Of a stretch of DNA of 64,000 bases, positions 1 through 10,633 are shown piece after piece (position 1 is the first letter of the stretch; each line of letters begins with the position of its first letter). The stretch is from NCBI GenBank assembly GCA_020744225.1, contig JAGMWG010000011.1:310001-374000 (forward strand). The letters are read 5' to 3'. The translations under genes were made by a program, and so were the position numbers. The stretch comes from Paraphoma chrysanthemicola (lineage: Eukaryota; Ascomycota; Dothideomycetes; Pleosporales; Phaeosphaeriaceae). The notes beneath the pieces were generated by a model. It worked only from the letters and a program-made list of their open reading frames with translations. It did not search any database and was not told the origin of the DNA.

Positions 1-1222
1 AGAGAAGCCGGATCGATCTATGTTATACAAGCGCCACCACAAGCACAAGCACCTGAAGGATCACTTTCAGAGTCATGAGACTAACGGATTGAACGAGAAG
101 AGTGACGAGGAGGCTAGAGGTCGACGCGACACACTCGCACCACCCGTAAGGTTTAGAAACCCGCACGATACGTCTGGTGTCCGTAGCCTGAGCCCTGGAT
201 ATCAGTGTGACGGTAGTGGCCATTCTGGTGCCAACTCTGTCGTTTCGCTTGACGCTGTGCAAACGTGGAATTCAGATGAGGACGAGGGTGAACAGGACAT
301 ACGAGAAGTATGGTTCCCAGGGTGCCACGCAGTAAGTTCCCAACCGCCTATCTGCTCCTGTTTGGATCCGCTGACATCGCAGGACATTGGTGGTGGTTGG
401 CCACTTGACAAGGGCGCGGATGCTGCACTTAGCCACGTTCCCCTAGTATGGATGGTCCGCGAGGCGATCAAAGCTGGTCTTGAGTTCGACGAAGAGAAAC
501 TCGAAGCACTCCATTGCCTCTGCGACGACGATGATGATGAGACGTTCCAGCCTCGTTCTGAAGCCAATGTTCCTATCATCGAGATTGATCCAGGCTCGCC
601 AAATCCAGTGTATGATCAAGACGGCGCGAACGGTCTCAATGGCACAACCAACGGTGCTGCCGTCAAAGACTTCATCGACGCCGAAAATTTCGCGGACCAT
701 CACCGCACGCATCCAGATACGCTGTTCGCTAAGAACTTCCACTATGCTTGCACCAAAGGCCGCATCCACGATGTCCTCCAGTTCAATAACGGCGTCAGTC
801 ACGCAAGCGTCGCGTCCTGGAACGTGATGGAATACATGCCCTTCCGACGCATGGACCTCCAAGAAGACGGAACATGGAAAGCTATCGTCTGGCCACTGCC
901 CAAGGGAGAGACACGCGATATCCCCGCCAACGCTGTCATTCACAGCAGCGTCATCAAGCGCATGCTCGCAGACCCCACGTACCGGCCTGGTAATCTGATT
1001 GTAGGAGGCGGTGGGAGAGGAACACGACATGCTCCCAAGGATATGGGTATTGGTAAGTGGATTACTGTGAGTGAAGAGGGACATCCGGTTGGTGAGTGCT
1101 TCGTGCGCAAGGAGCCGCCGGCGAGGACGAAGACGGAGGAGGAGGCCACGCTGACTGTTATGCCGTGTGGGCCGCAAGGGAACTACTTTGCTGGGCGTAA
1201 GAGTTCGCGCGTCATGTCGTGA
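1..1222 (+). CDS. DUF2235 (Tle1-like) hydrolase, C-terminal part, 5' end outside window
   Basis: The reading frame is open to the left edge, so the first ATG at 20 need not be the start. The visible part carries the family signature WFPG-x-HADIGGGW and, near the C-terminus, W-N-V-M-E-Y-M-P-F, a 'SVIKRMLADPTYRPGNL' segment and R-D-I-P. In fungi these are the conserved tail of DUF2235 proteins, whose N-terminal half is an alpha/beta-hydrolase with GxSRG. That half is not in the window, so activity cannot be judged. WFPGCHA and DIGGGW are separated by 17 unexpected residues. This is an intron of 51 bp at 332-382 (GTAAGT donor, CGCAG acceptor, phase 0) without a stop. Removing it restores the motif. 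The middle is acidic and low-complexity. Family assignment is fairly safe; the substrate is unknown. Confidence 0.75.
   Translation, partial: EKPDRSMLYKRHHKHKHLKDHFQSHETNGLNEKSDEEARGRRDTLAPPVRFRNPHDTSGVRSLSPGYQCDGSGHSGANSVVSLDAVQTWNSDEDEGEQDIREVWFPGCHAVSSQPPICSCLDPLTSQDIGGGWPLDKGADAALSHVPLVWMVREAIKAGLEFDEEKLEALHCLCDDDDDETFQPRSEANVPIIEIDPGSPNPVYDQDGANGLNGTTNGAAVKDFIDAENFADHHRTHPDTLFAKNFHYACTKGRIHDVLQFNNGVSHASVASWNVMEYMPFRRMDLQEDGTWKAIVWPLPKGETRDIPANAVIHSSVIKRMLADPTYRPGNLIVGGGGRGTRHAPKDMGIGKWITVSEEGHPVGECFVRKEPPARTKTEEEATLTVMPCGPQGNYFAGRKSSRVMS
332..382 (+). other. In-frame 51-bp intron in DUF2235 gene
   Basis: GTAAGT at 332 and CGCAG ending at 382. The length is 3n with no stop, so it reads through as protein. 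Splicing joins HA to DIGGGW and rebuilds the family motif. Confidence 0.8.
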
Positions 1223-2360
1223 GATATAATGCTGCGCGGTCGCCTGAGCACTTGTTGGCGGAAAGTCCACCTGTACCTTAACCTCAATACCTTTGACCTT
1301 AGCATATGCATCGTGTTCATGTATCTCGTTCGAATACTGTCTTCACGATGATGTGCACCTGGCTTGCCTTTCTAATGCCTTTGGTATACCATATTCCACA
1401 TGGGAGTGAGTAGCAAGGCCTGGCAACGTGAATAGTGTTCCGAAATGAGACCAGGTAGGTACGACATTCGACACAATACCAACACCTGGTATGAAAGCCT
1501 CGAGGTTAAGCTGAAATCAAGATAACATAGCTTCTAGCCCATGAGAAAATTATCTAACAACTAAGAACTCGAGGGCTGCCAAAAGAGAAACTACCTTTCA
1601 TTACTCCGCTACTGGGTCTGGACACCAAGCATGCTTTCACTTAGATCTTCCAATCGTTCCAGCAGCTATTTTCTTACACAACGTTTTGCAAAGGTACCAT
1701 GGGAGACTAATATGCAACTCTTAATTCCCGATGTCGGACGTCATCCATCAGTACGTTCCCGCGATCTGCGTTACCTCACTTCCCGTGTTTCTGCAGGAGT
1801 GCGGCACGGCTGCCAAATTTGCTTGTCATGCAGAAGCTTATGAATACACGTGGTCGCCACGTACGCCACGTTCCGATCGCCGAGAGGGACGATCGCGGGA
1901 GCCTGGGAGCGTTCATGTGGAAGTCTGCAGACCTGGAGTGGTATGTTTGTGCTAGGCTGAAATAGTACTAGTTTGTGTGGAAGTCCAGGTGTGCGAGAAT
2001 CGTAAAGTCCTCCAAGCCGGGAAAATTTGCCGTTGGCTATACAGGCGGTAGGGTAGTTTATGAGGTGGATGAGCACTCAGATCGGGAAGCTGGCCATATG
2101 GAATTTGTGTTGCATGATGCGGAGCTGTCTGAGTGTGTGGGAAGGTTATTGTTAAGCAGATGGAGACGAAAGAAGGGTGAAGGCAGTCAATACTGCCGTT
2201 TAGCGAGTTGAAATACTGCGATGAAGCGACTGCGTACCTGAGGATTGATATCGTACTGCTAAGGCTTATCGTTGCACGATTTAAGTTGCGAAATATTACA
2301 CGATGAGATGACAGAGAGAATTAGAATATAAATCTGAGTATTAGAGCGCAAGTATTACTT
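1223..2360. other. Gene-free stretch
   Basis: Only short open frames without recognisable motifs on either strand. It lies between two convergent genes (DUF2235 ending at 1222, HET gene ending at 2361), so it mainly holds 3' ends. I see no repeat or relic here. Confidence 0.5.
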
Positions 2361-3500
2361 TCAAGTTTGTCGAAGCCGCGCTATCATTTTCTTCGCAGCT
2401 CCGTTGGAAGCGCTTGAGTCCGCAGATCGTTGCTCGAAAATCTGGTTCAGCTCTCCAAAAATGCGAACCACGTCGCTTGAAGTTAGGCCCATATTGCGAG
2501 CTAACTGCAATGAGAGTGAGAAGAGCCTTTCGTCGTCGTCCACAACGTCATCATCTTCGTCGTAGTAAAACCTCCCTATGCTTGGCGCAACAGCTCGCAC
2601 GGCGTCAAGAAACACTTCTTCAACACTCTTCCCGTAGTCAGGTTGTAGATTGACATCATTAACCAATCCGAGCAGTCCGTACACTTTGTCACGTGGATCT
2701 GCGCAATGATTGCCACTGTATCTTTTGATGTCTACTTTCAGACTCGTCAGGCGACGGTCGGTATATGATTCGTCGTGGTGCAAAATCGGCACATCGAAGT
2801 TCTCGAAGTCCACAGCTCCTTCCGAAAACAAGGACAGAGATACATTGGGAAAAGCATCCCATGAACAAATCTCAGCGAGGTACCGCATAGTTTCGTGCGA
2901 TATCCAAGTGCTTCCGCACAATACTCGGAGATACGGGGCGAGGAGAATTTCCTGTACTATCCAGAGACGGGTGAAGTAGACGCTACGGAACAGAGGCTTG
3001 AGGGTACTATAGGAGCCAGTAGTCGCATATTCTTCCGCTGCTGTAACCAATTTGATATCGCAGCCAAGCCAAACGATAACAGAGACGGATCCTTGGTAGA
3101 TTCTACTCATAAGGCTGACTTGGTGGTTCCTTTCTTGAACATGCGATTGATCGATACAGAGCTGATCAATCCACAGCCATGTATCTTTCCCAGTAGCGTC
3201 TTTCTCCGTGCTGAGGTAGATGCTCAGGAAGTCGAATAGATTGTCTCGAACCTGGTGCCGTTTGCCATTCACGTGTATGAGTTGTGTAGAGCCAGCATCA
3301 CCCCACGTGTAAGACAGTGCAATATATGAGGGAGAGGATGCCAGATCCCAGACCTTTAGCTCGCACTGAATATCATCGGAGGAGGTTCCCGGCAGAAGTC
3401 TAACCAATCGTATCTGGTCTTTGCTTGGATCAAGACGCTGGTGCTCGAAGTCTGCACTGTCGTTGATAGATGACGGGAATCTAGATTTGCTAGGCGCCAT
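2361..3500 (-). CDS. HET-domain (heterokaryon incompatibility) protein, 379 aa
   Basis: Single exon. The HET domain (PF06985) is clear: YIALSYTWG at residues 59-67, LWIDQLCIDQ at 109-118, a V-x-L-M-x-x-IY helix at 128-136, VIVWLG at 141-146, RLWIVQEI near 178 and an RDKVYGLLGL block at 270-279. HET proteins act in non-self recognition and programmed cell death after hyphal fusion, usually by an N-terminal HET domain coupled to variable C-terminal modules. Here the C-terminal part is short, with an acidic run (about residue 330) and no repeat or NACHT module. The frame is open upstream to an ATG at 3656, but the ATG at 3500 has a better context (gccATGg) and leads directly into the conserved region. 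It stands alone without a visible het partner gene. Confidence 0.85.
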   Translation of the reverse strand: MAPSKSRFPSSINDSADFEHQRLDPSKDQIRLVRLLPGTSSDDIQCELKVWDLASSPSYIALSYTWGDAGSTQLIHVNGKRHQVRDNLFDFLSIYLSTEKDATGKDTWLWIDQLCIDQSHVQERNHQVSLMSRIYQGSVSVIVWLGCDIKLVTAAEEYATTGSYSTLKPLFRSVYFTRLWIVQEILLAPYLRVLCGSTWISHETMRYLAEICSWDAFPNVSLSLFSEGAVDFENFDVPILHHDESYTDRRLTSLKVDIKRYSGNHCADPRDKVYGLLGLVNDVNLQPDYGKSVEEVFLDAVRAVAPSIGRFYYDEDDDVVDDDERLFSLSLQLARNMGLTSSDVVRIFGELNQIFEQRSADSSASNGAAKKMIARLRQT

Positions 3501-4804
3501 GGCTCTCTTGAAGGTTTGAGACAAGGCATGCGGTAGGAAGACCGCATGTTGGTGCATATGCGCGGGACCGGATGTGGAAAAACTTGTCACTAGGATGTGT
3601 GTTCGATCTTCGGATGTCGTGGGCAGATCTAGCCCTAAGTGAGGTGCAGTAAACATGTGCGCAGCGTCCCATCATAGTATGCCTGGCGAGCAAGCCAAGG
3701 CTAGTGGCCTGTATGCCTTGCAGTGCGTCGATGCGGGCAAAGTCGCACACGAGTTATCGAGATCACGAAGGACTGGAACCTAAGCACGGGTTTTGGAGAA
3801 GCGAGTTCTGAAGAAGGAGAATCAGCTAAGTAGCTGATCGGAGAGGTGATGGAGCTGAAGCTCGAACGTCTCGTATTCGCCAGGCAGCTACGTACCCAAG
3901 GACGGCTACAGCAGCCCAGAGCCTAAGCTGAAAGTAGGTAGAGCTAGCGTGTCGCAACATCTGTACACAAATGACCGTTTTTGAGATGGCAGGGCAGCGC
4001 ATTTTGCAAGGCTCTGGACGACGAAGCTCTCATCGTAGTCAAAAAGAGGACGTATAGCGACCTGGGATAAACAATTCTCAGGCCGAGGCTTATGCAGATT
4101 AATGGTGTGTCTAACACACCTGACAGACACAGTGTTTGTCGTGCAATGGAGGTCGATCTTCACCAATTCCTATCTTGCAACGCCATTCGTCTCTGATTGT
4201 GTGCGGTGATCCACTTGATAAAGTATCATTAAGATTTCCGCACTCTTCGTCAAAGATTGTGGACCAAAGTTCATGGCGACGACTTTTAGGGACGGCACAT
4301 TCTGGTTTCTCCAATTGTGTTGTACGTGGAATTTTCCCGTATCATGTGATCTATGAGTCACTCTATAGCTCTCCACTGCGACTTCATCAGCCTCGTGTCC
4401 TTTGGCTTTGATCCGTTTTGCGTCTGCCGGGCGAGCCGAAATGTTTGGGCAGGTGCAACCTCTGCAGCGCCCCTCAGTTCGATCTCGCTTCTGACTCTTG
4501 AATAACAACTAGCTACCCCTTTCCCCAATGTTAAGAGATAGCGCAAACCCTCGCGTCACTAGCATTGCTAACGTCTTGTGAGCCTGGTTCGAAGCCTAGA
4601 CGATGCGCAGCTCAAACTCCAGATGTTGCTGGAGATGTGGGGTCTTCTCCGCATGTGGGGAACGCAGCAACTCCACGCCACGCCACGCCACTTCCTGACT
4701 TAGTGCCGTCTCCATAGCAGGGGAGCTACCGGCAAGGACTCGCGACATATATCGAAGAGACGCCTGTGTGTGTCCAGGCTTTCTAGCACCAACACACCTT
4801 CACT
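3501..4804. other. Gene-free stretch, divergent promoter region
   Basis: The HET gene leaves to the left and the flavin oxidase to the right, so both promoters lie here. Only short overlapping frames are present. A small tandem run of CCACG (three units, about 4673-4691) and a TATA-like element at 4746-4753 are the only notable sequences. Confidence 0.5.
4746..4753 (+). promoter_or_regulatory. TATA-like element of the flavin oxidase gene
   Basis: CATATATC lies 52-59 bp before the ATG at 4805, a usual distance for a fungal TATA box with a short leader. Confidence 0.4.
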
Positions 4805-6610
4805 ATGCCTTCGTTCGCTTACCTCGACAATGAGTACCAATCCACCCACTATAACCTTTTCAAGAACTCCATCACCGCGCCACTAAATCAGATATTGCCA
4901 CCAGGAATCGAGCGCAATGCGTTTGACAAGGCAATACAGCAGTACAGGCGTGCAGTTGGCGAAGACCAGGTACTGCAAGGCGACGACCTTACCGAGTACA
5001 TCGATCCATATGAACTGCAAGAAGCAGAAGGAACACGCAAAATGCCTAGCGCAGCAGTACGCCCGAAGAATACTGACGAACTTAAAGAAGTTTTGAAAGT
5101 ATCAAACGAATTTGGCATTCCTGTCTGGACTTTCTCCAGAGGAAAGAACCTCGGGTGCGCGATCTCATAATCGCCATCAAAGTTTACGGCTGCTGACCAG
5201 ATGCAGATACGGCGGCCCGGCTCCTCGCGTTAATGGCTCAGTTGCGCTTGATCTTCATCGTATGAACAAGATCATCGAAGTCAATTCGGAATACTCATAC
5301 GCTGTTGTCGAGCCTGGTGTCACATTTACCGACCTCTACGACCACTGCGTCAAGACCAAATCAAAAGTTTGGCCTTCGGTACCTTCGCTTGGATGGGGTT
5401 CAGTAGTCGGAAATACTCTGGATCGCGGCGTGGGCTTCACACCAACAGCAACGCATCATCAACACATCTGTGGCGTGGAGGCTATGCTTGCCAATGGCGA
5501 TGTAGTACGGACTGGCCAGTTCGGCATCTCCAATTCACCGTCTGCGCACCTTTCAAAGTTCACATTTGGACCAAGCATCGAAGGTCTTTTCTTGCAGTCG
5601 AATCTCGGCATAGTGACAAAGATGGGAATATGGCTGACACCTGCACCCCAAGCGTTCATGTCTGTCGCGTTCGACATGCCTGATTTCGAGGATATTGAGA
5701 CCATTGTCGACATATTCGGTCCCATGCGACGCGACGGCCTTATTCCCAACACAGCCTACGTTTCCAACATTACCGAGTGGTTGGGCATGATGGGGAAGCG
5801 AGAGCAGTTTTGGCCGCACGATGAGCCTATACCGGATTGGAGAGTTGCGGAATTACAGAAACAGTTCGACTTGGGCTACTGGAACCTCAAATTCGGTCTG
5901 TACGGCGCCAAGGACGTTATACAGGCGCACTTCGATGAGGTGAAGAAGATCATCTCAAGGAAAACATCAAAGGGACGTTTGACGGGAAAGATATTTTCGG
6001 CGCCAGAGGGAGAAACGCTCGATCCCACATCTGTACCAGAGCAAGAAGGTGGCTTCTTCGTCGGCATTCCAACGTTGTGGTCCCTACCAATGGTACACTT
6101 CAGAATGCCAAAGGACGGCGGAGGTGTCGCAGCGCACTACGACTATAGCCCCATCATACCAAGCAACGGTAAGGAAATCTTGTCGTGGGTGACGAACGCG
6201 AAGAAGATCTGCGAGGCGGACGGTTTTGACCTCTTCTGCGACTTTTTCATGCACGAGCGGCACGTCATCTTCGTGAACATGTTTACATTCGACAAGACGA
6301 ATGCGGAGCATCGCAGAGCTGTCCAAGCAATTTTCGACAAGCTCTTTGAAGCGGGAAAGAAGCGAGGCTATAGTAAATACAGGAGTCACGTCAGGGCGAT
6401 GGGTAAGTTATCGAAACACGCCTATCGAGTGTTACTAACATGGCGACAGATCGTGTTGCGTCGTTGTATGAATTCAACGACCATGCTTACCGTCGGTTCG
6501 TTGAGACAATCAAGGACGCAGTGGACCCGAACGGTATACTATCGCCTGGAAAGCAAGGCATTTGGCCTAAGCGATTCCGGCAGAACGAGGCACTAAAAGC
6601 CAGCTTGTAA
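4805..6610 (+). CDS. Vanillyl-alcohol-oxidase-type FAD-linked oxidase, 568 aa
   Basis: Three exons: 4805-5154, 5207-6402 and 6450-6610 (introns of 52 and 47 bp). The joined protein of 568 residues matches the VAO family (about 560) from end to end: a PCMH FAD domain with GYGGPAPR and GNTLDRGVGFTP, then a long substrate domain. His427 in the 'VAAHYDYSP' motif corresponds to the histidine that binds FAD covalently in Penicillium VAO. The 'KYRSH' motif matches the Tyr-Arg pair that polarises the phenol, so the copy looks active. VAO oxidises 4-substituted phenols such as vanillyl alcohol or 4-methoxymethylphenol with O2, giving H2O2; the true substrate here is unknown. The first donor is GTGCGC. 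The last exon encodes the 'DPNGILSPGKQGIWP' tail typical of the family. No pathway neighbour is adjacent. Confidence 0.9.
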
Positions 6611-7039
6611 ATTATCATACTGTACACAAAATTAGCATGCACTTCGCAACACTCTACTTTCTTCGAACCTAGAACCATGTTAGAGTCCATAATATTCACC
6701 AGCACTCTCGGCTCATTCTTGCACTGCGTGGCCTTCTCACATTTACTTCTCTAATACAAACTTTGGACTACTCCACGTACGACCTCTCCTTGCTTAGAAT
6801 CTTTCCTATCAACTGAAAAGAAGTTGTTGTAGGCTATTCACTAACCTGACCATTGATCAGGGAACTTGTCAGGAATCAAGCCGCGTGCTTTCACGTTGCT
6901 CCATTCGCACTAACCCTCCTTGGGCACAGCAACCAGTCATAGCGTAGCGCGACTAACCATGTCTCCAGACTTGGCCTACCTCGAAATACTGCGACCTGAC
7001 GGCTGAGCTATCAACTCAACTCAATCCGCAACGCCTAAC
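6611..7039. other. Intergenic
   Basis: Downstream of the oxidase and upstream of the next gene on the same strand. Nothing recognised. Confidence 0.5.
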
Positions 7040-8388
7040 ATGGCGATCATGCGCTCAAACCCACGGTCTTCAGACTCGATCGACTTTGAACATACCGCCA
7101 CGATCAAGGATATGGAAGAGCTTCTGTTGGCGGAAACGGTAAATTGCGCATGATTCAGTAGTTATGCATCTAGACTGACGGTTGTTAGGAATATGGCGGC
7201 CTGGATGGAGAACCTGCAGTTCGGGATCGACTTGCGGCTGACCTTTCGTTCTCTTTCCCGAATTTTGCGGCAAGGCGTCCGGCGCACGACGTCGTAAAGC
7301 GTAAATCGCGGAGCAGTTCTCAAGCTTCTCCAAACAGCAATGTCAATGAGAAGATCGCAGTATACAAAGACACCGACGTCGAGCCAGGGAGCAACGCAAC
7401 CAGCCGAGCCGATACTTCGAAACTCGCAACTCCTTGCACGCACACCAAGGGTAGCCAAATGACGTTGAACAGTGCCGTCGACGATCGCAAGAATTATACA
7501 AAGGTTCACTTGTCCATTTACGAAGACGCCGCCTTCTATCGAGACAGCTCAGCCTGCATGTATAACTCGGTCGTCGATACTTCCACATTCGTTCAGCAAC
7601 TACGCGACATCGCCTTCAAAAGGTCATCTCTCCTCCTACAACTCAAAGAGCTCCAGAATGAAGAACAAAACATTCTCGAGTCCCTTAACCAAGCAGCAAG
7701 TCGGACCAGAAACGCTTCATCACGTCGTAGCAGCCTAAGTATTCCGCCTCCATTACCTCCACTTGCACCATCGTCAACAAGACCTCTAAATGCGCCTCGC
7801 CTGCCAAGACCAATCCTATTGCCCTCTCGACTTCCACGCGTCCAGCCGACCAAGACGTCCACCAAGCCGCTCCATACGCGCACGGTATCGGCGCCCACGC
7901 TTTCGACTCCAGTAGGCGCGCAACGTCTCGCGCCTAGGTTGGGAAAGCGTGTGCCACTTGGGTATAAGACTCCCATAGAGGTCAAGACTGATGAGCGGGA
8001 AGGACTAGGGGTCGGGTCTGCGCCGATTGCGGATGCGATGGGTTTGAGCAAGGGGAGCGGACATGTGATTGTGGATGAAGAGCGAGGTTTTGCGGGGCGA
8101 AAGCAGGCGAGGAAGGCTGCGATGCAGTTTGGAGAAGATGGGGATGAAGCCATGGGCTGGGAGCACATAGGTGCTGGGAATTCGACGGAATTGGGTCGAG
8201 CATGTGGCGGCGGCGTGGCGTCACAGGGTACGCGAGACAGGAGCAAGAGCAAGGGCAAGAGTTCGAGTAGGAATAGGTCTAGGAGTCGTGGACGCACGAC
8301 GGTGGCTACGCCGGGTCTTGGGGGGGCTTATAAAGTCCAAGGACAGTTGGGGGGAAGGAATGGGACTTTTGAGGTCGTTTGGCCGTAA
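7040..8388 (+). CDS. Unknown protein, disordered with short coiled coil, 432 aa
   Basis: The uninterrupted frame begins at 7459, but the same frame is open back to 7189, where a 50-bp intron (7139-7188, GTAAAT donor, TTAG acceptor) links it to a first exon 7040-7138 with an ATG. The two-exon model gives 432 residues. I do not recognise a family. Residues about 167-205 form an amphipathic helix likely to be a coiled coil (FVQQLRDI ... LQLKELQNEEQNIL). A proline-rich stretch follows, then a Ser/Arg-rich tail (SKSKGKSSSRNRSRSRGR) resembling SR-type RNA-binding tails or a nuclear signal. Convergent with the gene ending at 8579. Confidence 0.55.
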
Positions 8389-8578
8389 TTTGGACATAGA
8401 TGATTGAGGTTACAGGGCAGATAAAAGATAATTTGGAGCATTCTCATATAGGAGATACCAATACGCGCACGGCTAACGCAATCCCCAATCATGACTAAAC
8501 GAGATAAGATGTCCCCAATCAATTCGACCAAGTTCATTTCCAACAAACCATCATCCTCCCATCTCCCACCATCCCCTC

Positions 8579-10315
8579 TCAACTCTGTTCCAACGTATCC
8601 CCACCTAACCTCTCCATCTCCAGACCATACCTCCCCACACACTCTCCAACCACATTCATCGCCCCTCGCACCGCAGCATCCAAATCCCTCCTCCCCTCCT
8701 CTTCTTCCCTAGGGTGACTCAAAACATCTCGCAGTGCATACTCCGCGATGAACAAATCAAAGCACAAACCCTCCGCCGCGGTCCTCATTTCCTCGAGCAC
8801 ACGTAACCGCTCCAAATCCGCTGTGTCTGGGCCAAAAATTTTGCGCTTAAGCTGCGTGATTGATGCAGTGAGGGTGTGGGATCGAGAGTGGAGGTATGAT
8901 TGTTCGTCGCGTAAGCCTTGTATGAAATTATATGCTGGAGAATCTGGTGGTGCGATGCTTGCTATGTCGTCGTCGTTGTCGGCGAAGAAAGATTCTGGGA
9001 GGAAGAATGGTGGAGTTGGGGTGTTATTTCTATCATCACCGTTGTTAAAATCGTTGTTGTTGGCGTCCGGAGTGGGTGGAGCGGTGGAATTAGTACGTAC
9101 GGTGGATTCTGGAGCGAGGGTGTTTGGGTGCCGTGCATGTGGATTGGTAGATGTGTAGAGATTGAAGAGATGGTCTAGGGTGGAGTTGGGTTGGGTTGGG
9201 ATCTGCATTTGGATTTCATCTTCCTCTTGGGCTTCCTCTTCATCTTCGTCTTCGTCTTCAGGAATTATATAGGTGTTGCCATGCGTGTTTGGATCGATGA
9301 GACGCGGTACAGAGATTGGACGACGTGTGTTGCGTTTAGCGCGTTTGCGCTCAGACGATGTGGATTTAGAGGATGTGCGCTTGGAGAGTTTACGCTTAGA
9401 AGATGTGGGTTTAACTCTTGTCTTCGATACGGATATGATAGTGGAAGAGTCTTCTCGGGTGCGACGGTGAGCGTCAGCCTTACGAACTGAAGGTAGAAGG
9501 CGCCGTGGAATTGTATTCATGGTCGGAGATAGAGTGAGTGGTTCATCGAGAACTTGTTCGGATGGCTCCTCGTCTTCGTTGGCATCGGTGCTAAATTCAA
9601 TTACACACCTGCAGCCCGCATTCGGACACAGAGGGCTGAGTTCGCGGGATGTGCCCGAGATGGACAAAACGCTATTAGAGTCTTCTTCGTTCTGTTGGGG
9701 TACATCGAAGACATGATCGCGTTGGGTTGGAAGTGTGTTGTAGGTCGACTCGTCGAGGCGTGATATATCAGCCAACTCACTGCCGTCGGTGAACGGATCT
9801 TCATGATGTTTTGGTTGGCGCTTGTTATGTTTTGGTGCGATTGTGGGTGCTTCGATTGGAGGTGACGTGGGCGTCTTCTCTTGTTGACGGTTGTCACTCG
9901 ATGCCATGCTCGTTCTTTCCCTGCGAACGGTGTTTTGTGTTTGCCATCTGCCCTCTGCATTGTTATCATGTGTTTGCGACTTTCTTTCCGCATCTGTGTC
10001 TTGTGTTTGCGACCGGGCCTCCTCCCTGCTCTCTGTTCTGGCTTCCCTCTCACAAGGCCTATGCGAGATAAGCGGTTCATTTTCTTGGCCAGCGCTTCCT
10101 TCCCGACGCTCTTCTCGCGCCGCGTCCCGTCTAGAATTTGCCCTATTCTTTTGCTTCTGTGCGCGGCGCGTCTGTTTCCTTAGCTCATGTTTGGGGCGTC
10201 TACGCTCTGCTCGAGGCAAATGATGGTGCCCTTGCACCTTTTTAGGCTTTATTGTGGTTGGAGGCGGTGTCATCCGGATTGTGTTGCTGTGGCTTGTCTT
10301 GTTGGTGGGGGCCAT
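8579..10315 (-). CDS. Unknown, highly charged low-complexity protein, 578 aa
   Basis: One long exon. The N-terminal 150 residues are very basic (RRAQKQKNR, RRDAAREERR) and contain imperfect repeats of a Glu/Arg/Thr-Gln unit (SQTQDTDAERK, SQTHDNNAEGR, WQTQNTVRRER). A Lys/Arg/Ser block at about 290-330 looks like a nuclear signal. It is followed by an acidic run (EDEDEDEEEAQEEDE). The last 130 residues look folded and helical (QLKRKIFGP, ERLRVLEEM, CFDLFIAEYALRDVL). No known domain is visible. The long, codon-consistent frame and ordered C-terminus argue for a real gene, but introns inside cannot be excluded. Confidence 0.55.
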   Translation of the reverse strand: MAPTNKTSHSNTIRMTPPPTTIKPKKVQGHHHLPRAERRRPKHELRKQTRRAQKQKNRANSRRDAAREERREGSAGQENEPLISHRPCEREARTESREEARSQTQDTDAERKSQTHDNNAEGRWQTQNTVRRERTSMASSDNRQQEKTPTSPPIEAPTIAPKHNKRQPKHHEDPFTDGSELADISRLDESTYNTLPTQRDHVFDVPQQNEEDSNSVLSISGTSRELSPLCPNAGCRCVIEFSTDANEDEEPSEQVLDEPLTLSPTMNTIPRRLLPSVRKADAHRRTREDSSTIISVSKTRVKPTSSKRKLSKRTSSKSTSSERKRAKRNTRRPISVPRLIDPNTHGNTYIIPEDEDEDEEEAQEEDEIQMQIPTQPNSTLDHLFNLYTSTNPHARHPNTLAPESTVRTNSTAPPTPDANNNDFNNGDDRNNTPTPPFFLPESFFADNDDDIASIAPPDSPAYNFIQGLRDEQSYLHSRSHTLTASITQLKRKIFGPDTADLERLRVLEEMRTAAEGLCFDLFIAEYALRDVLSHPREEEEGRRDLDAAVRGAMNVVGECVGRYGLEMERLGGDTLEQS

Positions 10316-10633
10316 GAGGTCTGTGTGCGCGTGCTACCGCTTGGGAGTCGCGTGATGGGCAAGATTGGTGGAATGGGGTGTATGTGGAAGCATGGCGAGA
10401 TCGGAGATTGAGTGGTGGGATTTTTGTTGTTGTTTTTATTGTGGAGGGGGTGTGAAAGTGAAAGTGAAGCAAACGCACTACGAGATTGGCAAGAAATCGT
10501 TCTCGACTGTAATGGATTCGTCTCACAAAACGATTGAGGACTCAAGCAATTGAGAAGCTTTTGAAGAAGGGATGCACGAGATCGCATTTCAAGGTACATA
10601 GCTAGGCAGAAGTAACAGTGACATTAAGATGCA
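10316..10633. other. Intergenic, promoter of the gene at 8579-10315
   Basis: Holds the upstream region of the minus-strand unknown and the 3' end of the next minus-strand gene. The leader side is CA-rich on the minus strand. No other signal seen. Confidence 0.4.

Noticed and set aside
443..1270. 275-codon minus-strand frame
   Set aside because: It is the reverse shadow of the DUF2235 coding region.
3906..4508. Overlapping minus-strand frames upstream of the flavin oxidase
   Set aside because: Several short frames in different phases, no known domain, and no splicing that links them.
4673..4691. Tandem CCACG repeat
   Set aside because: Only about three units; too short to treat as a repeat feature or a direct regulatory signal.
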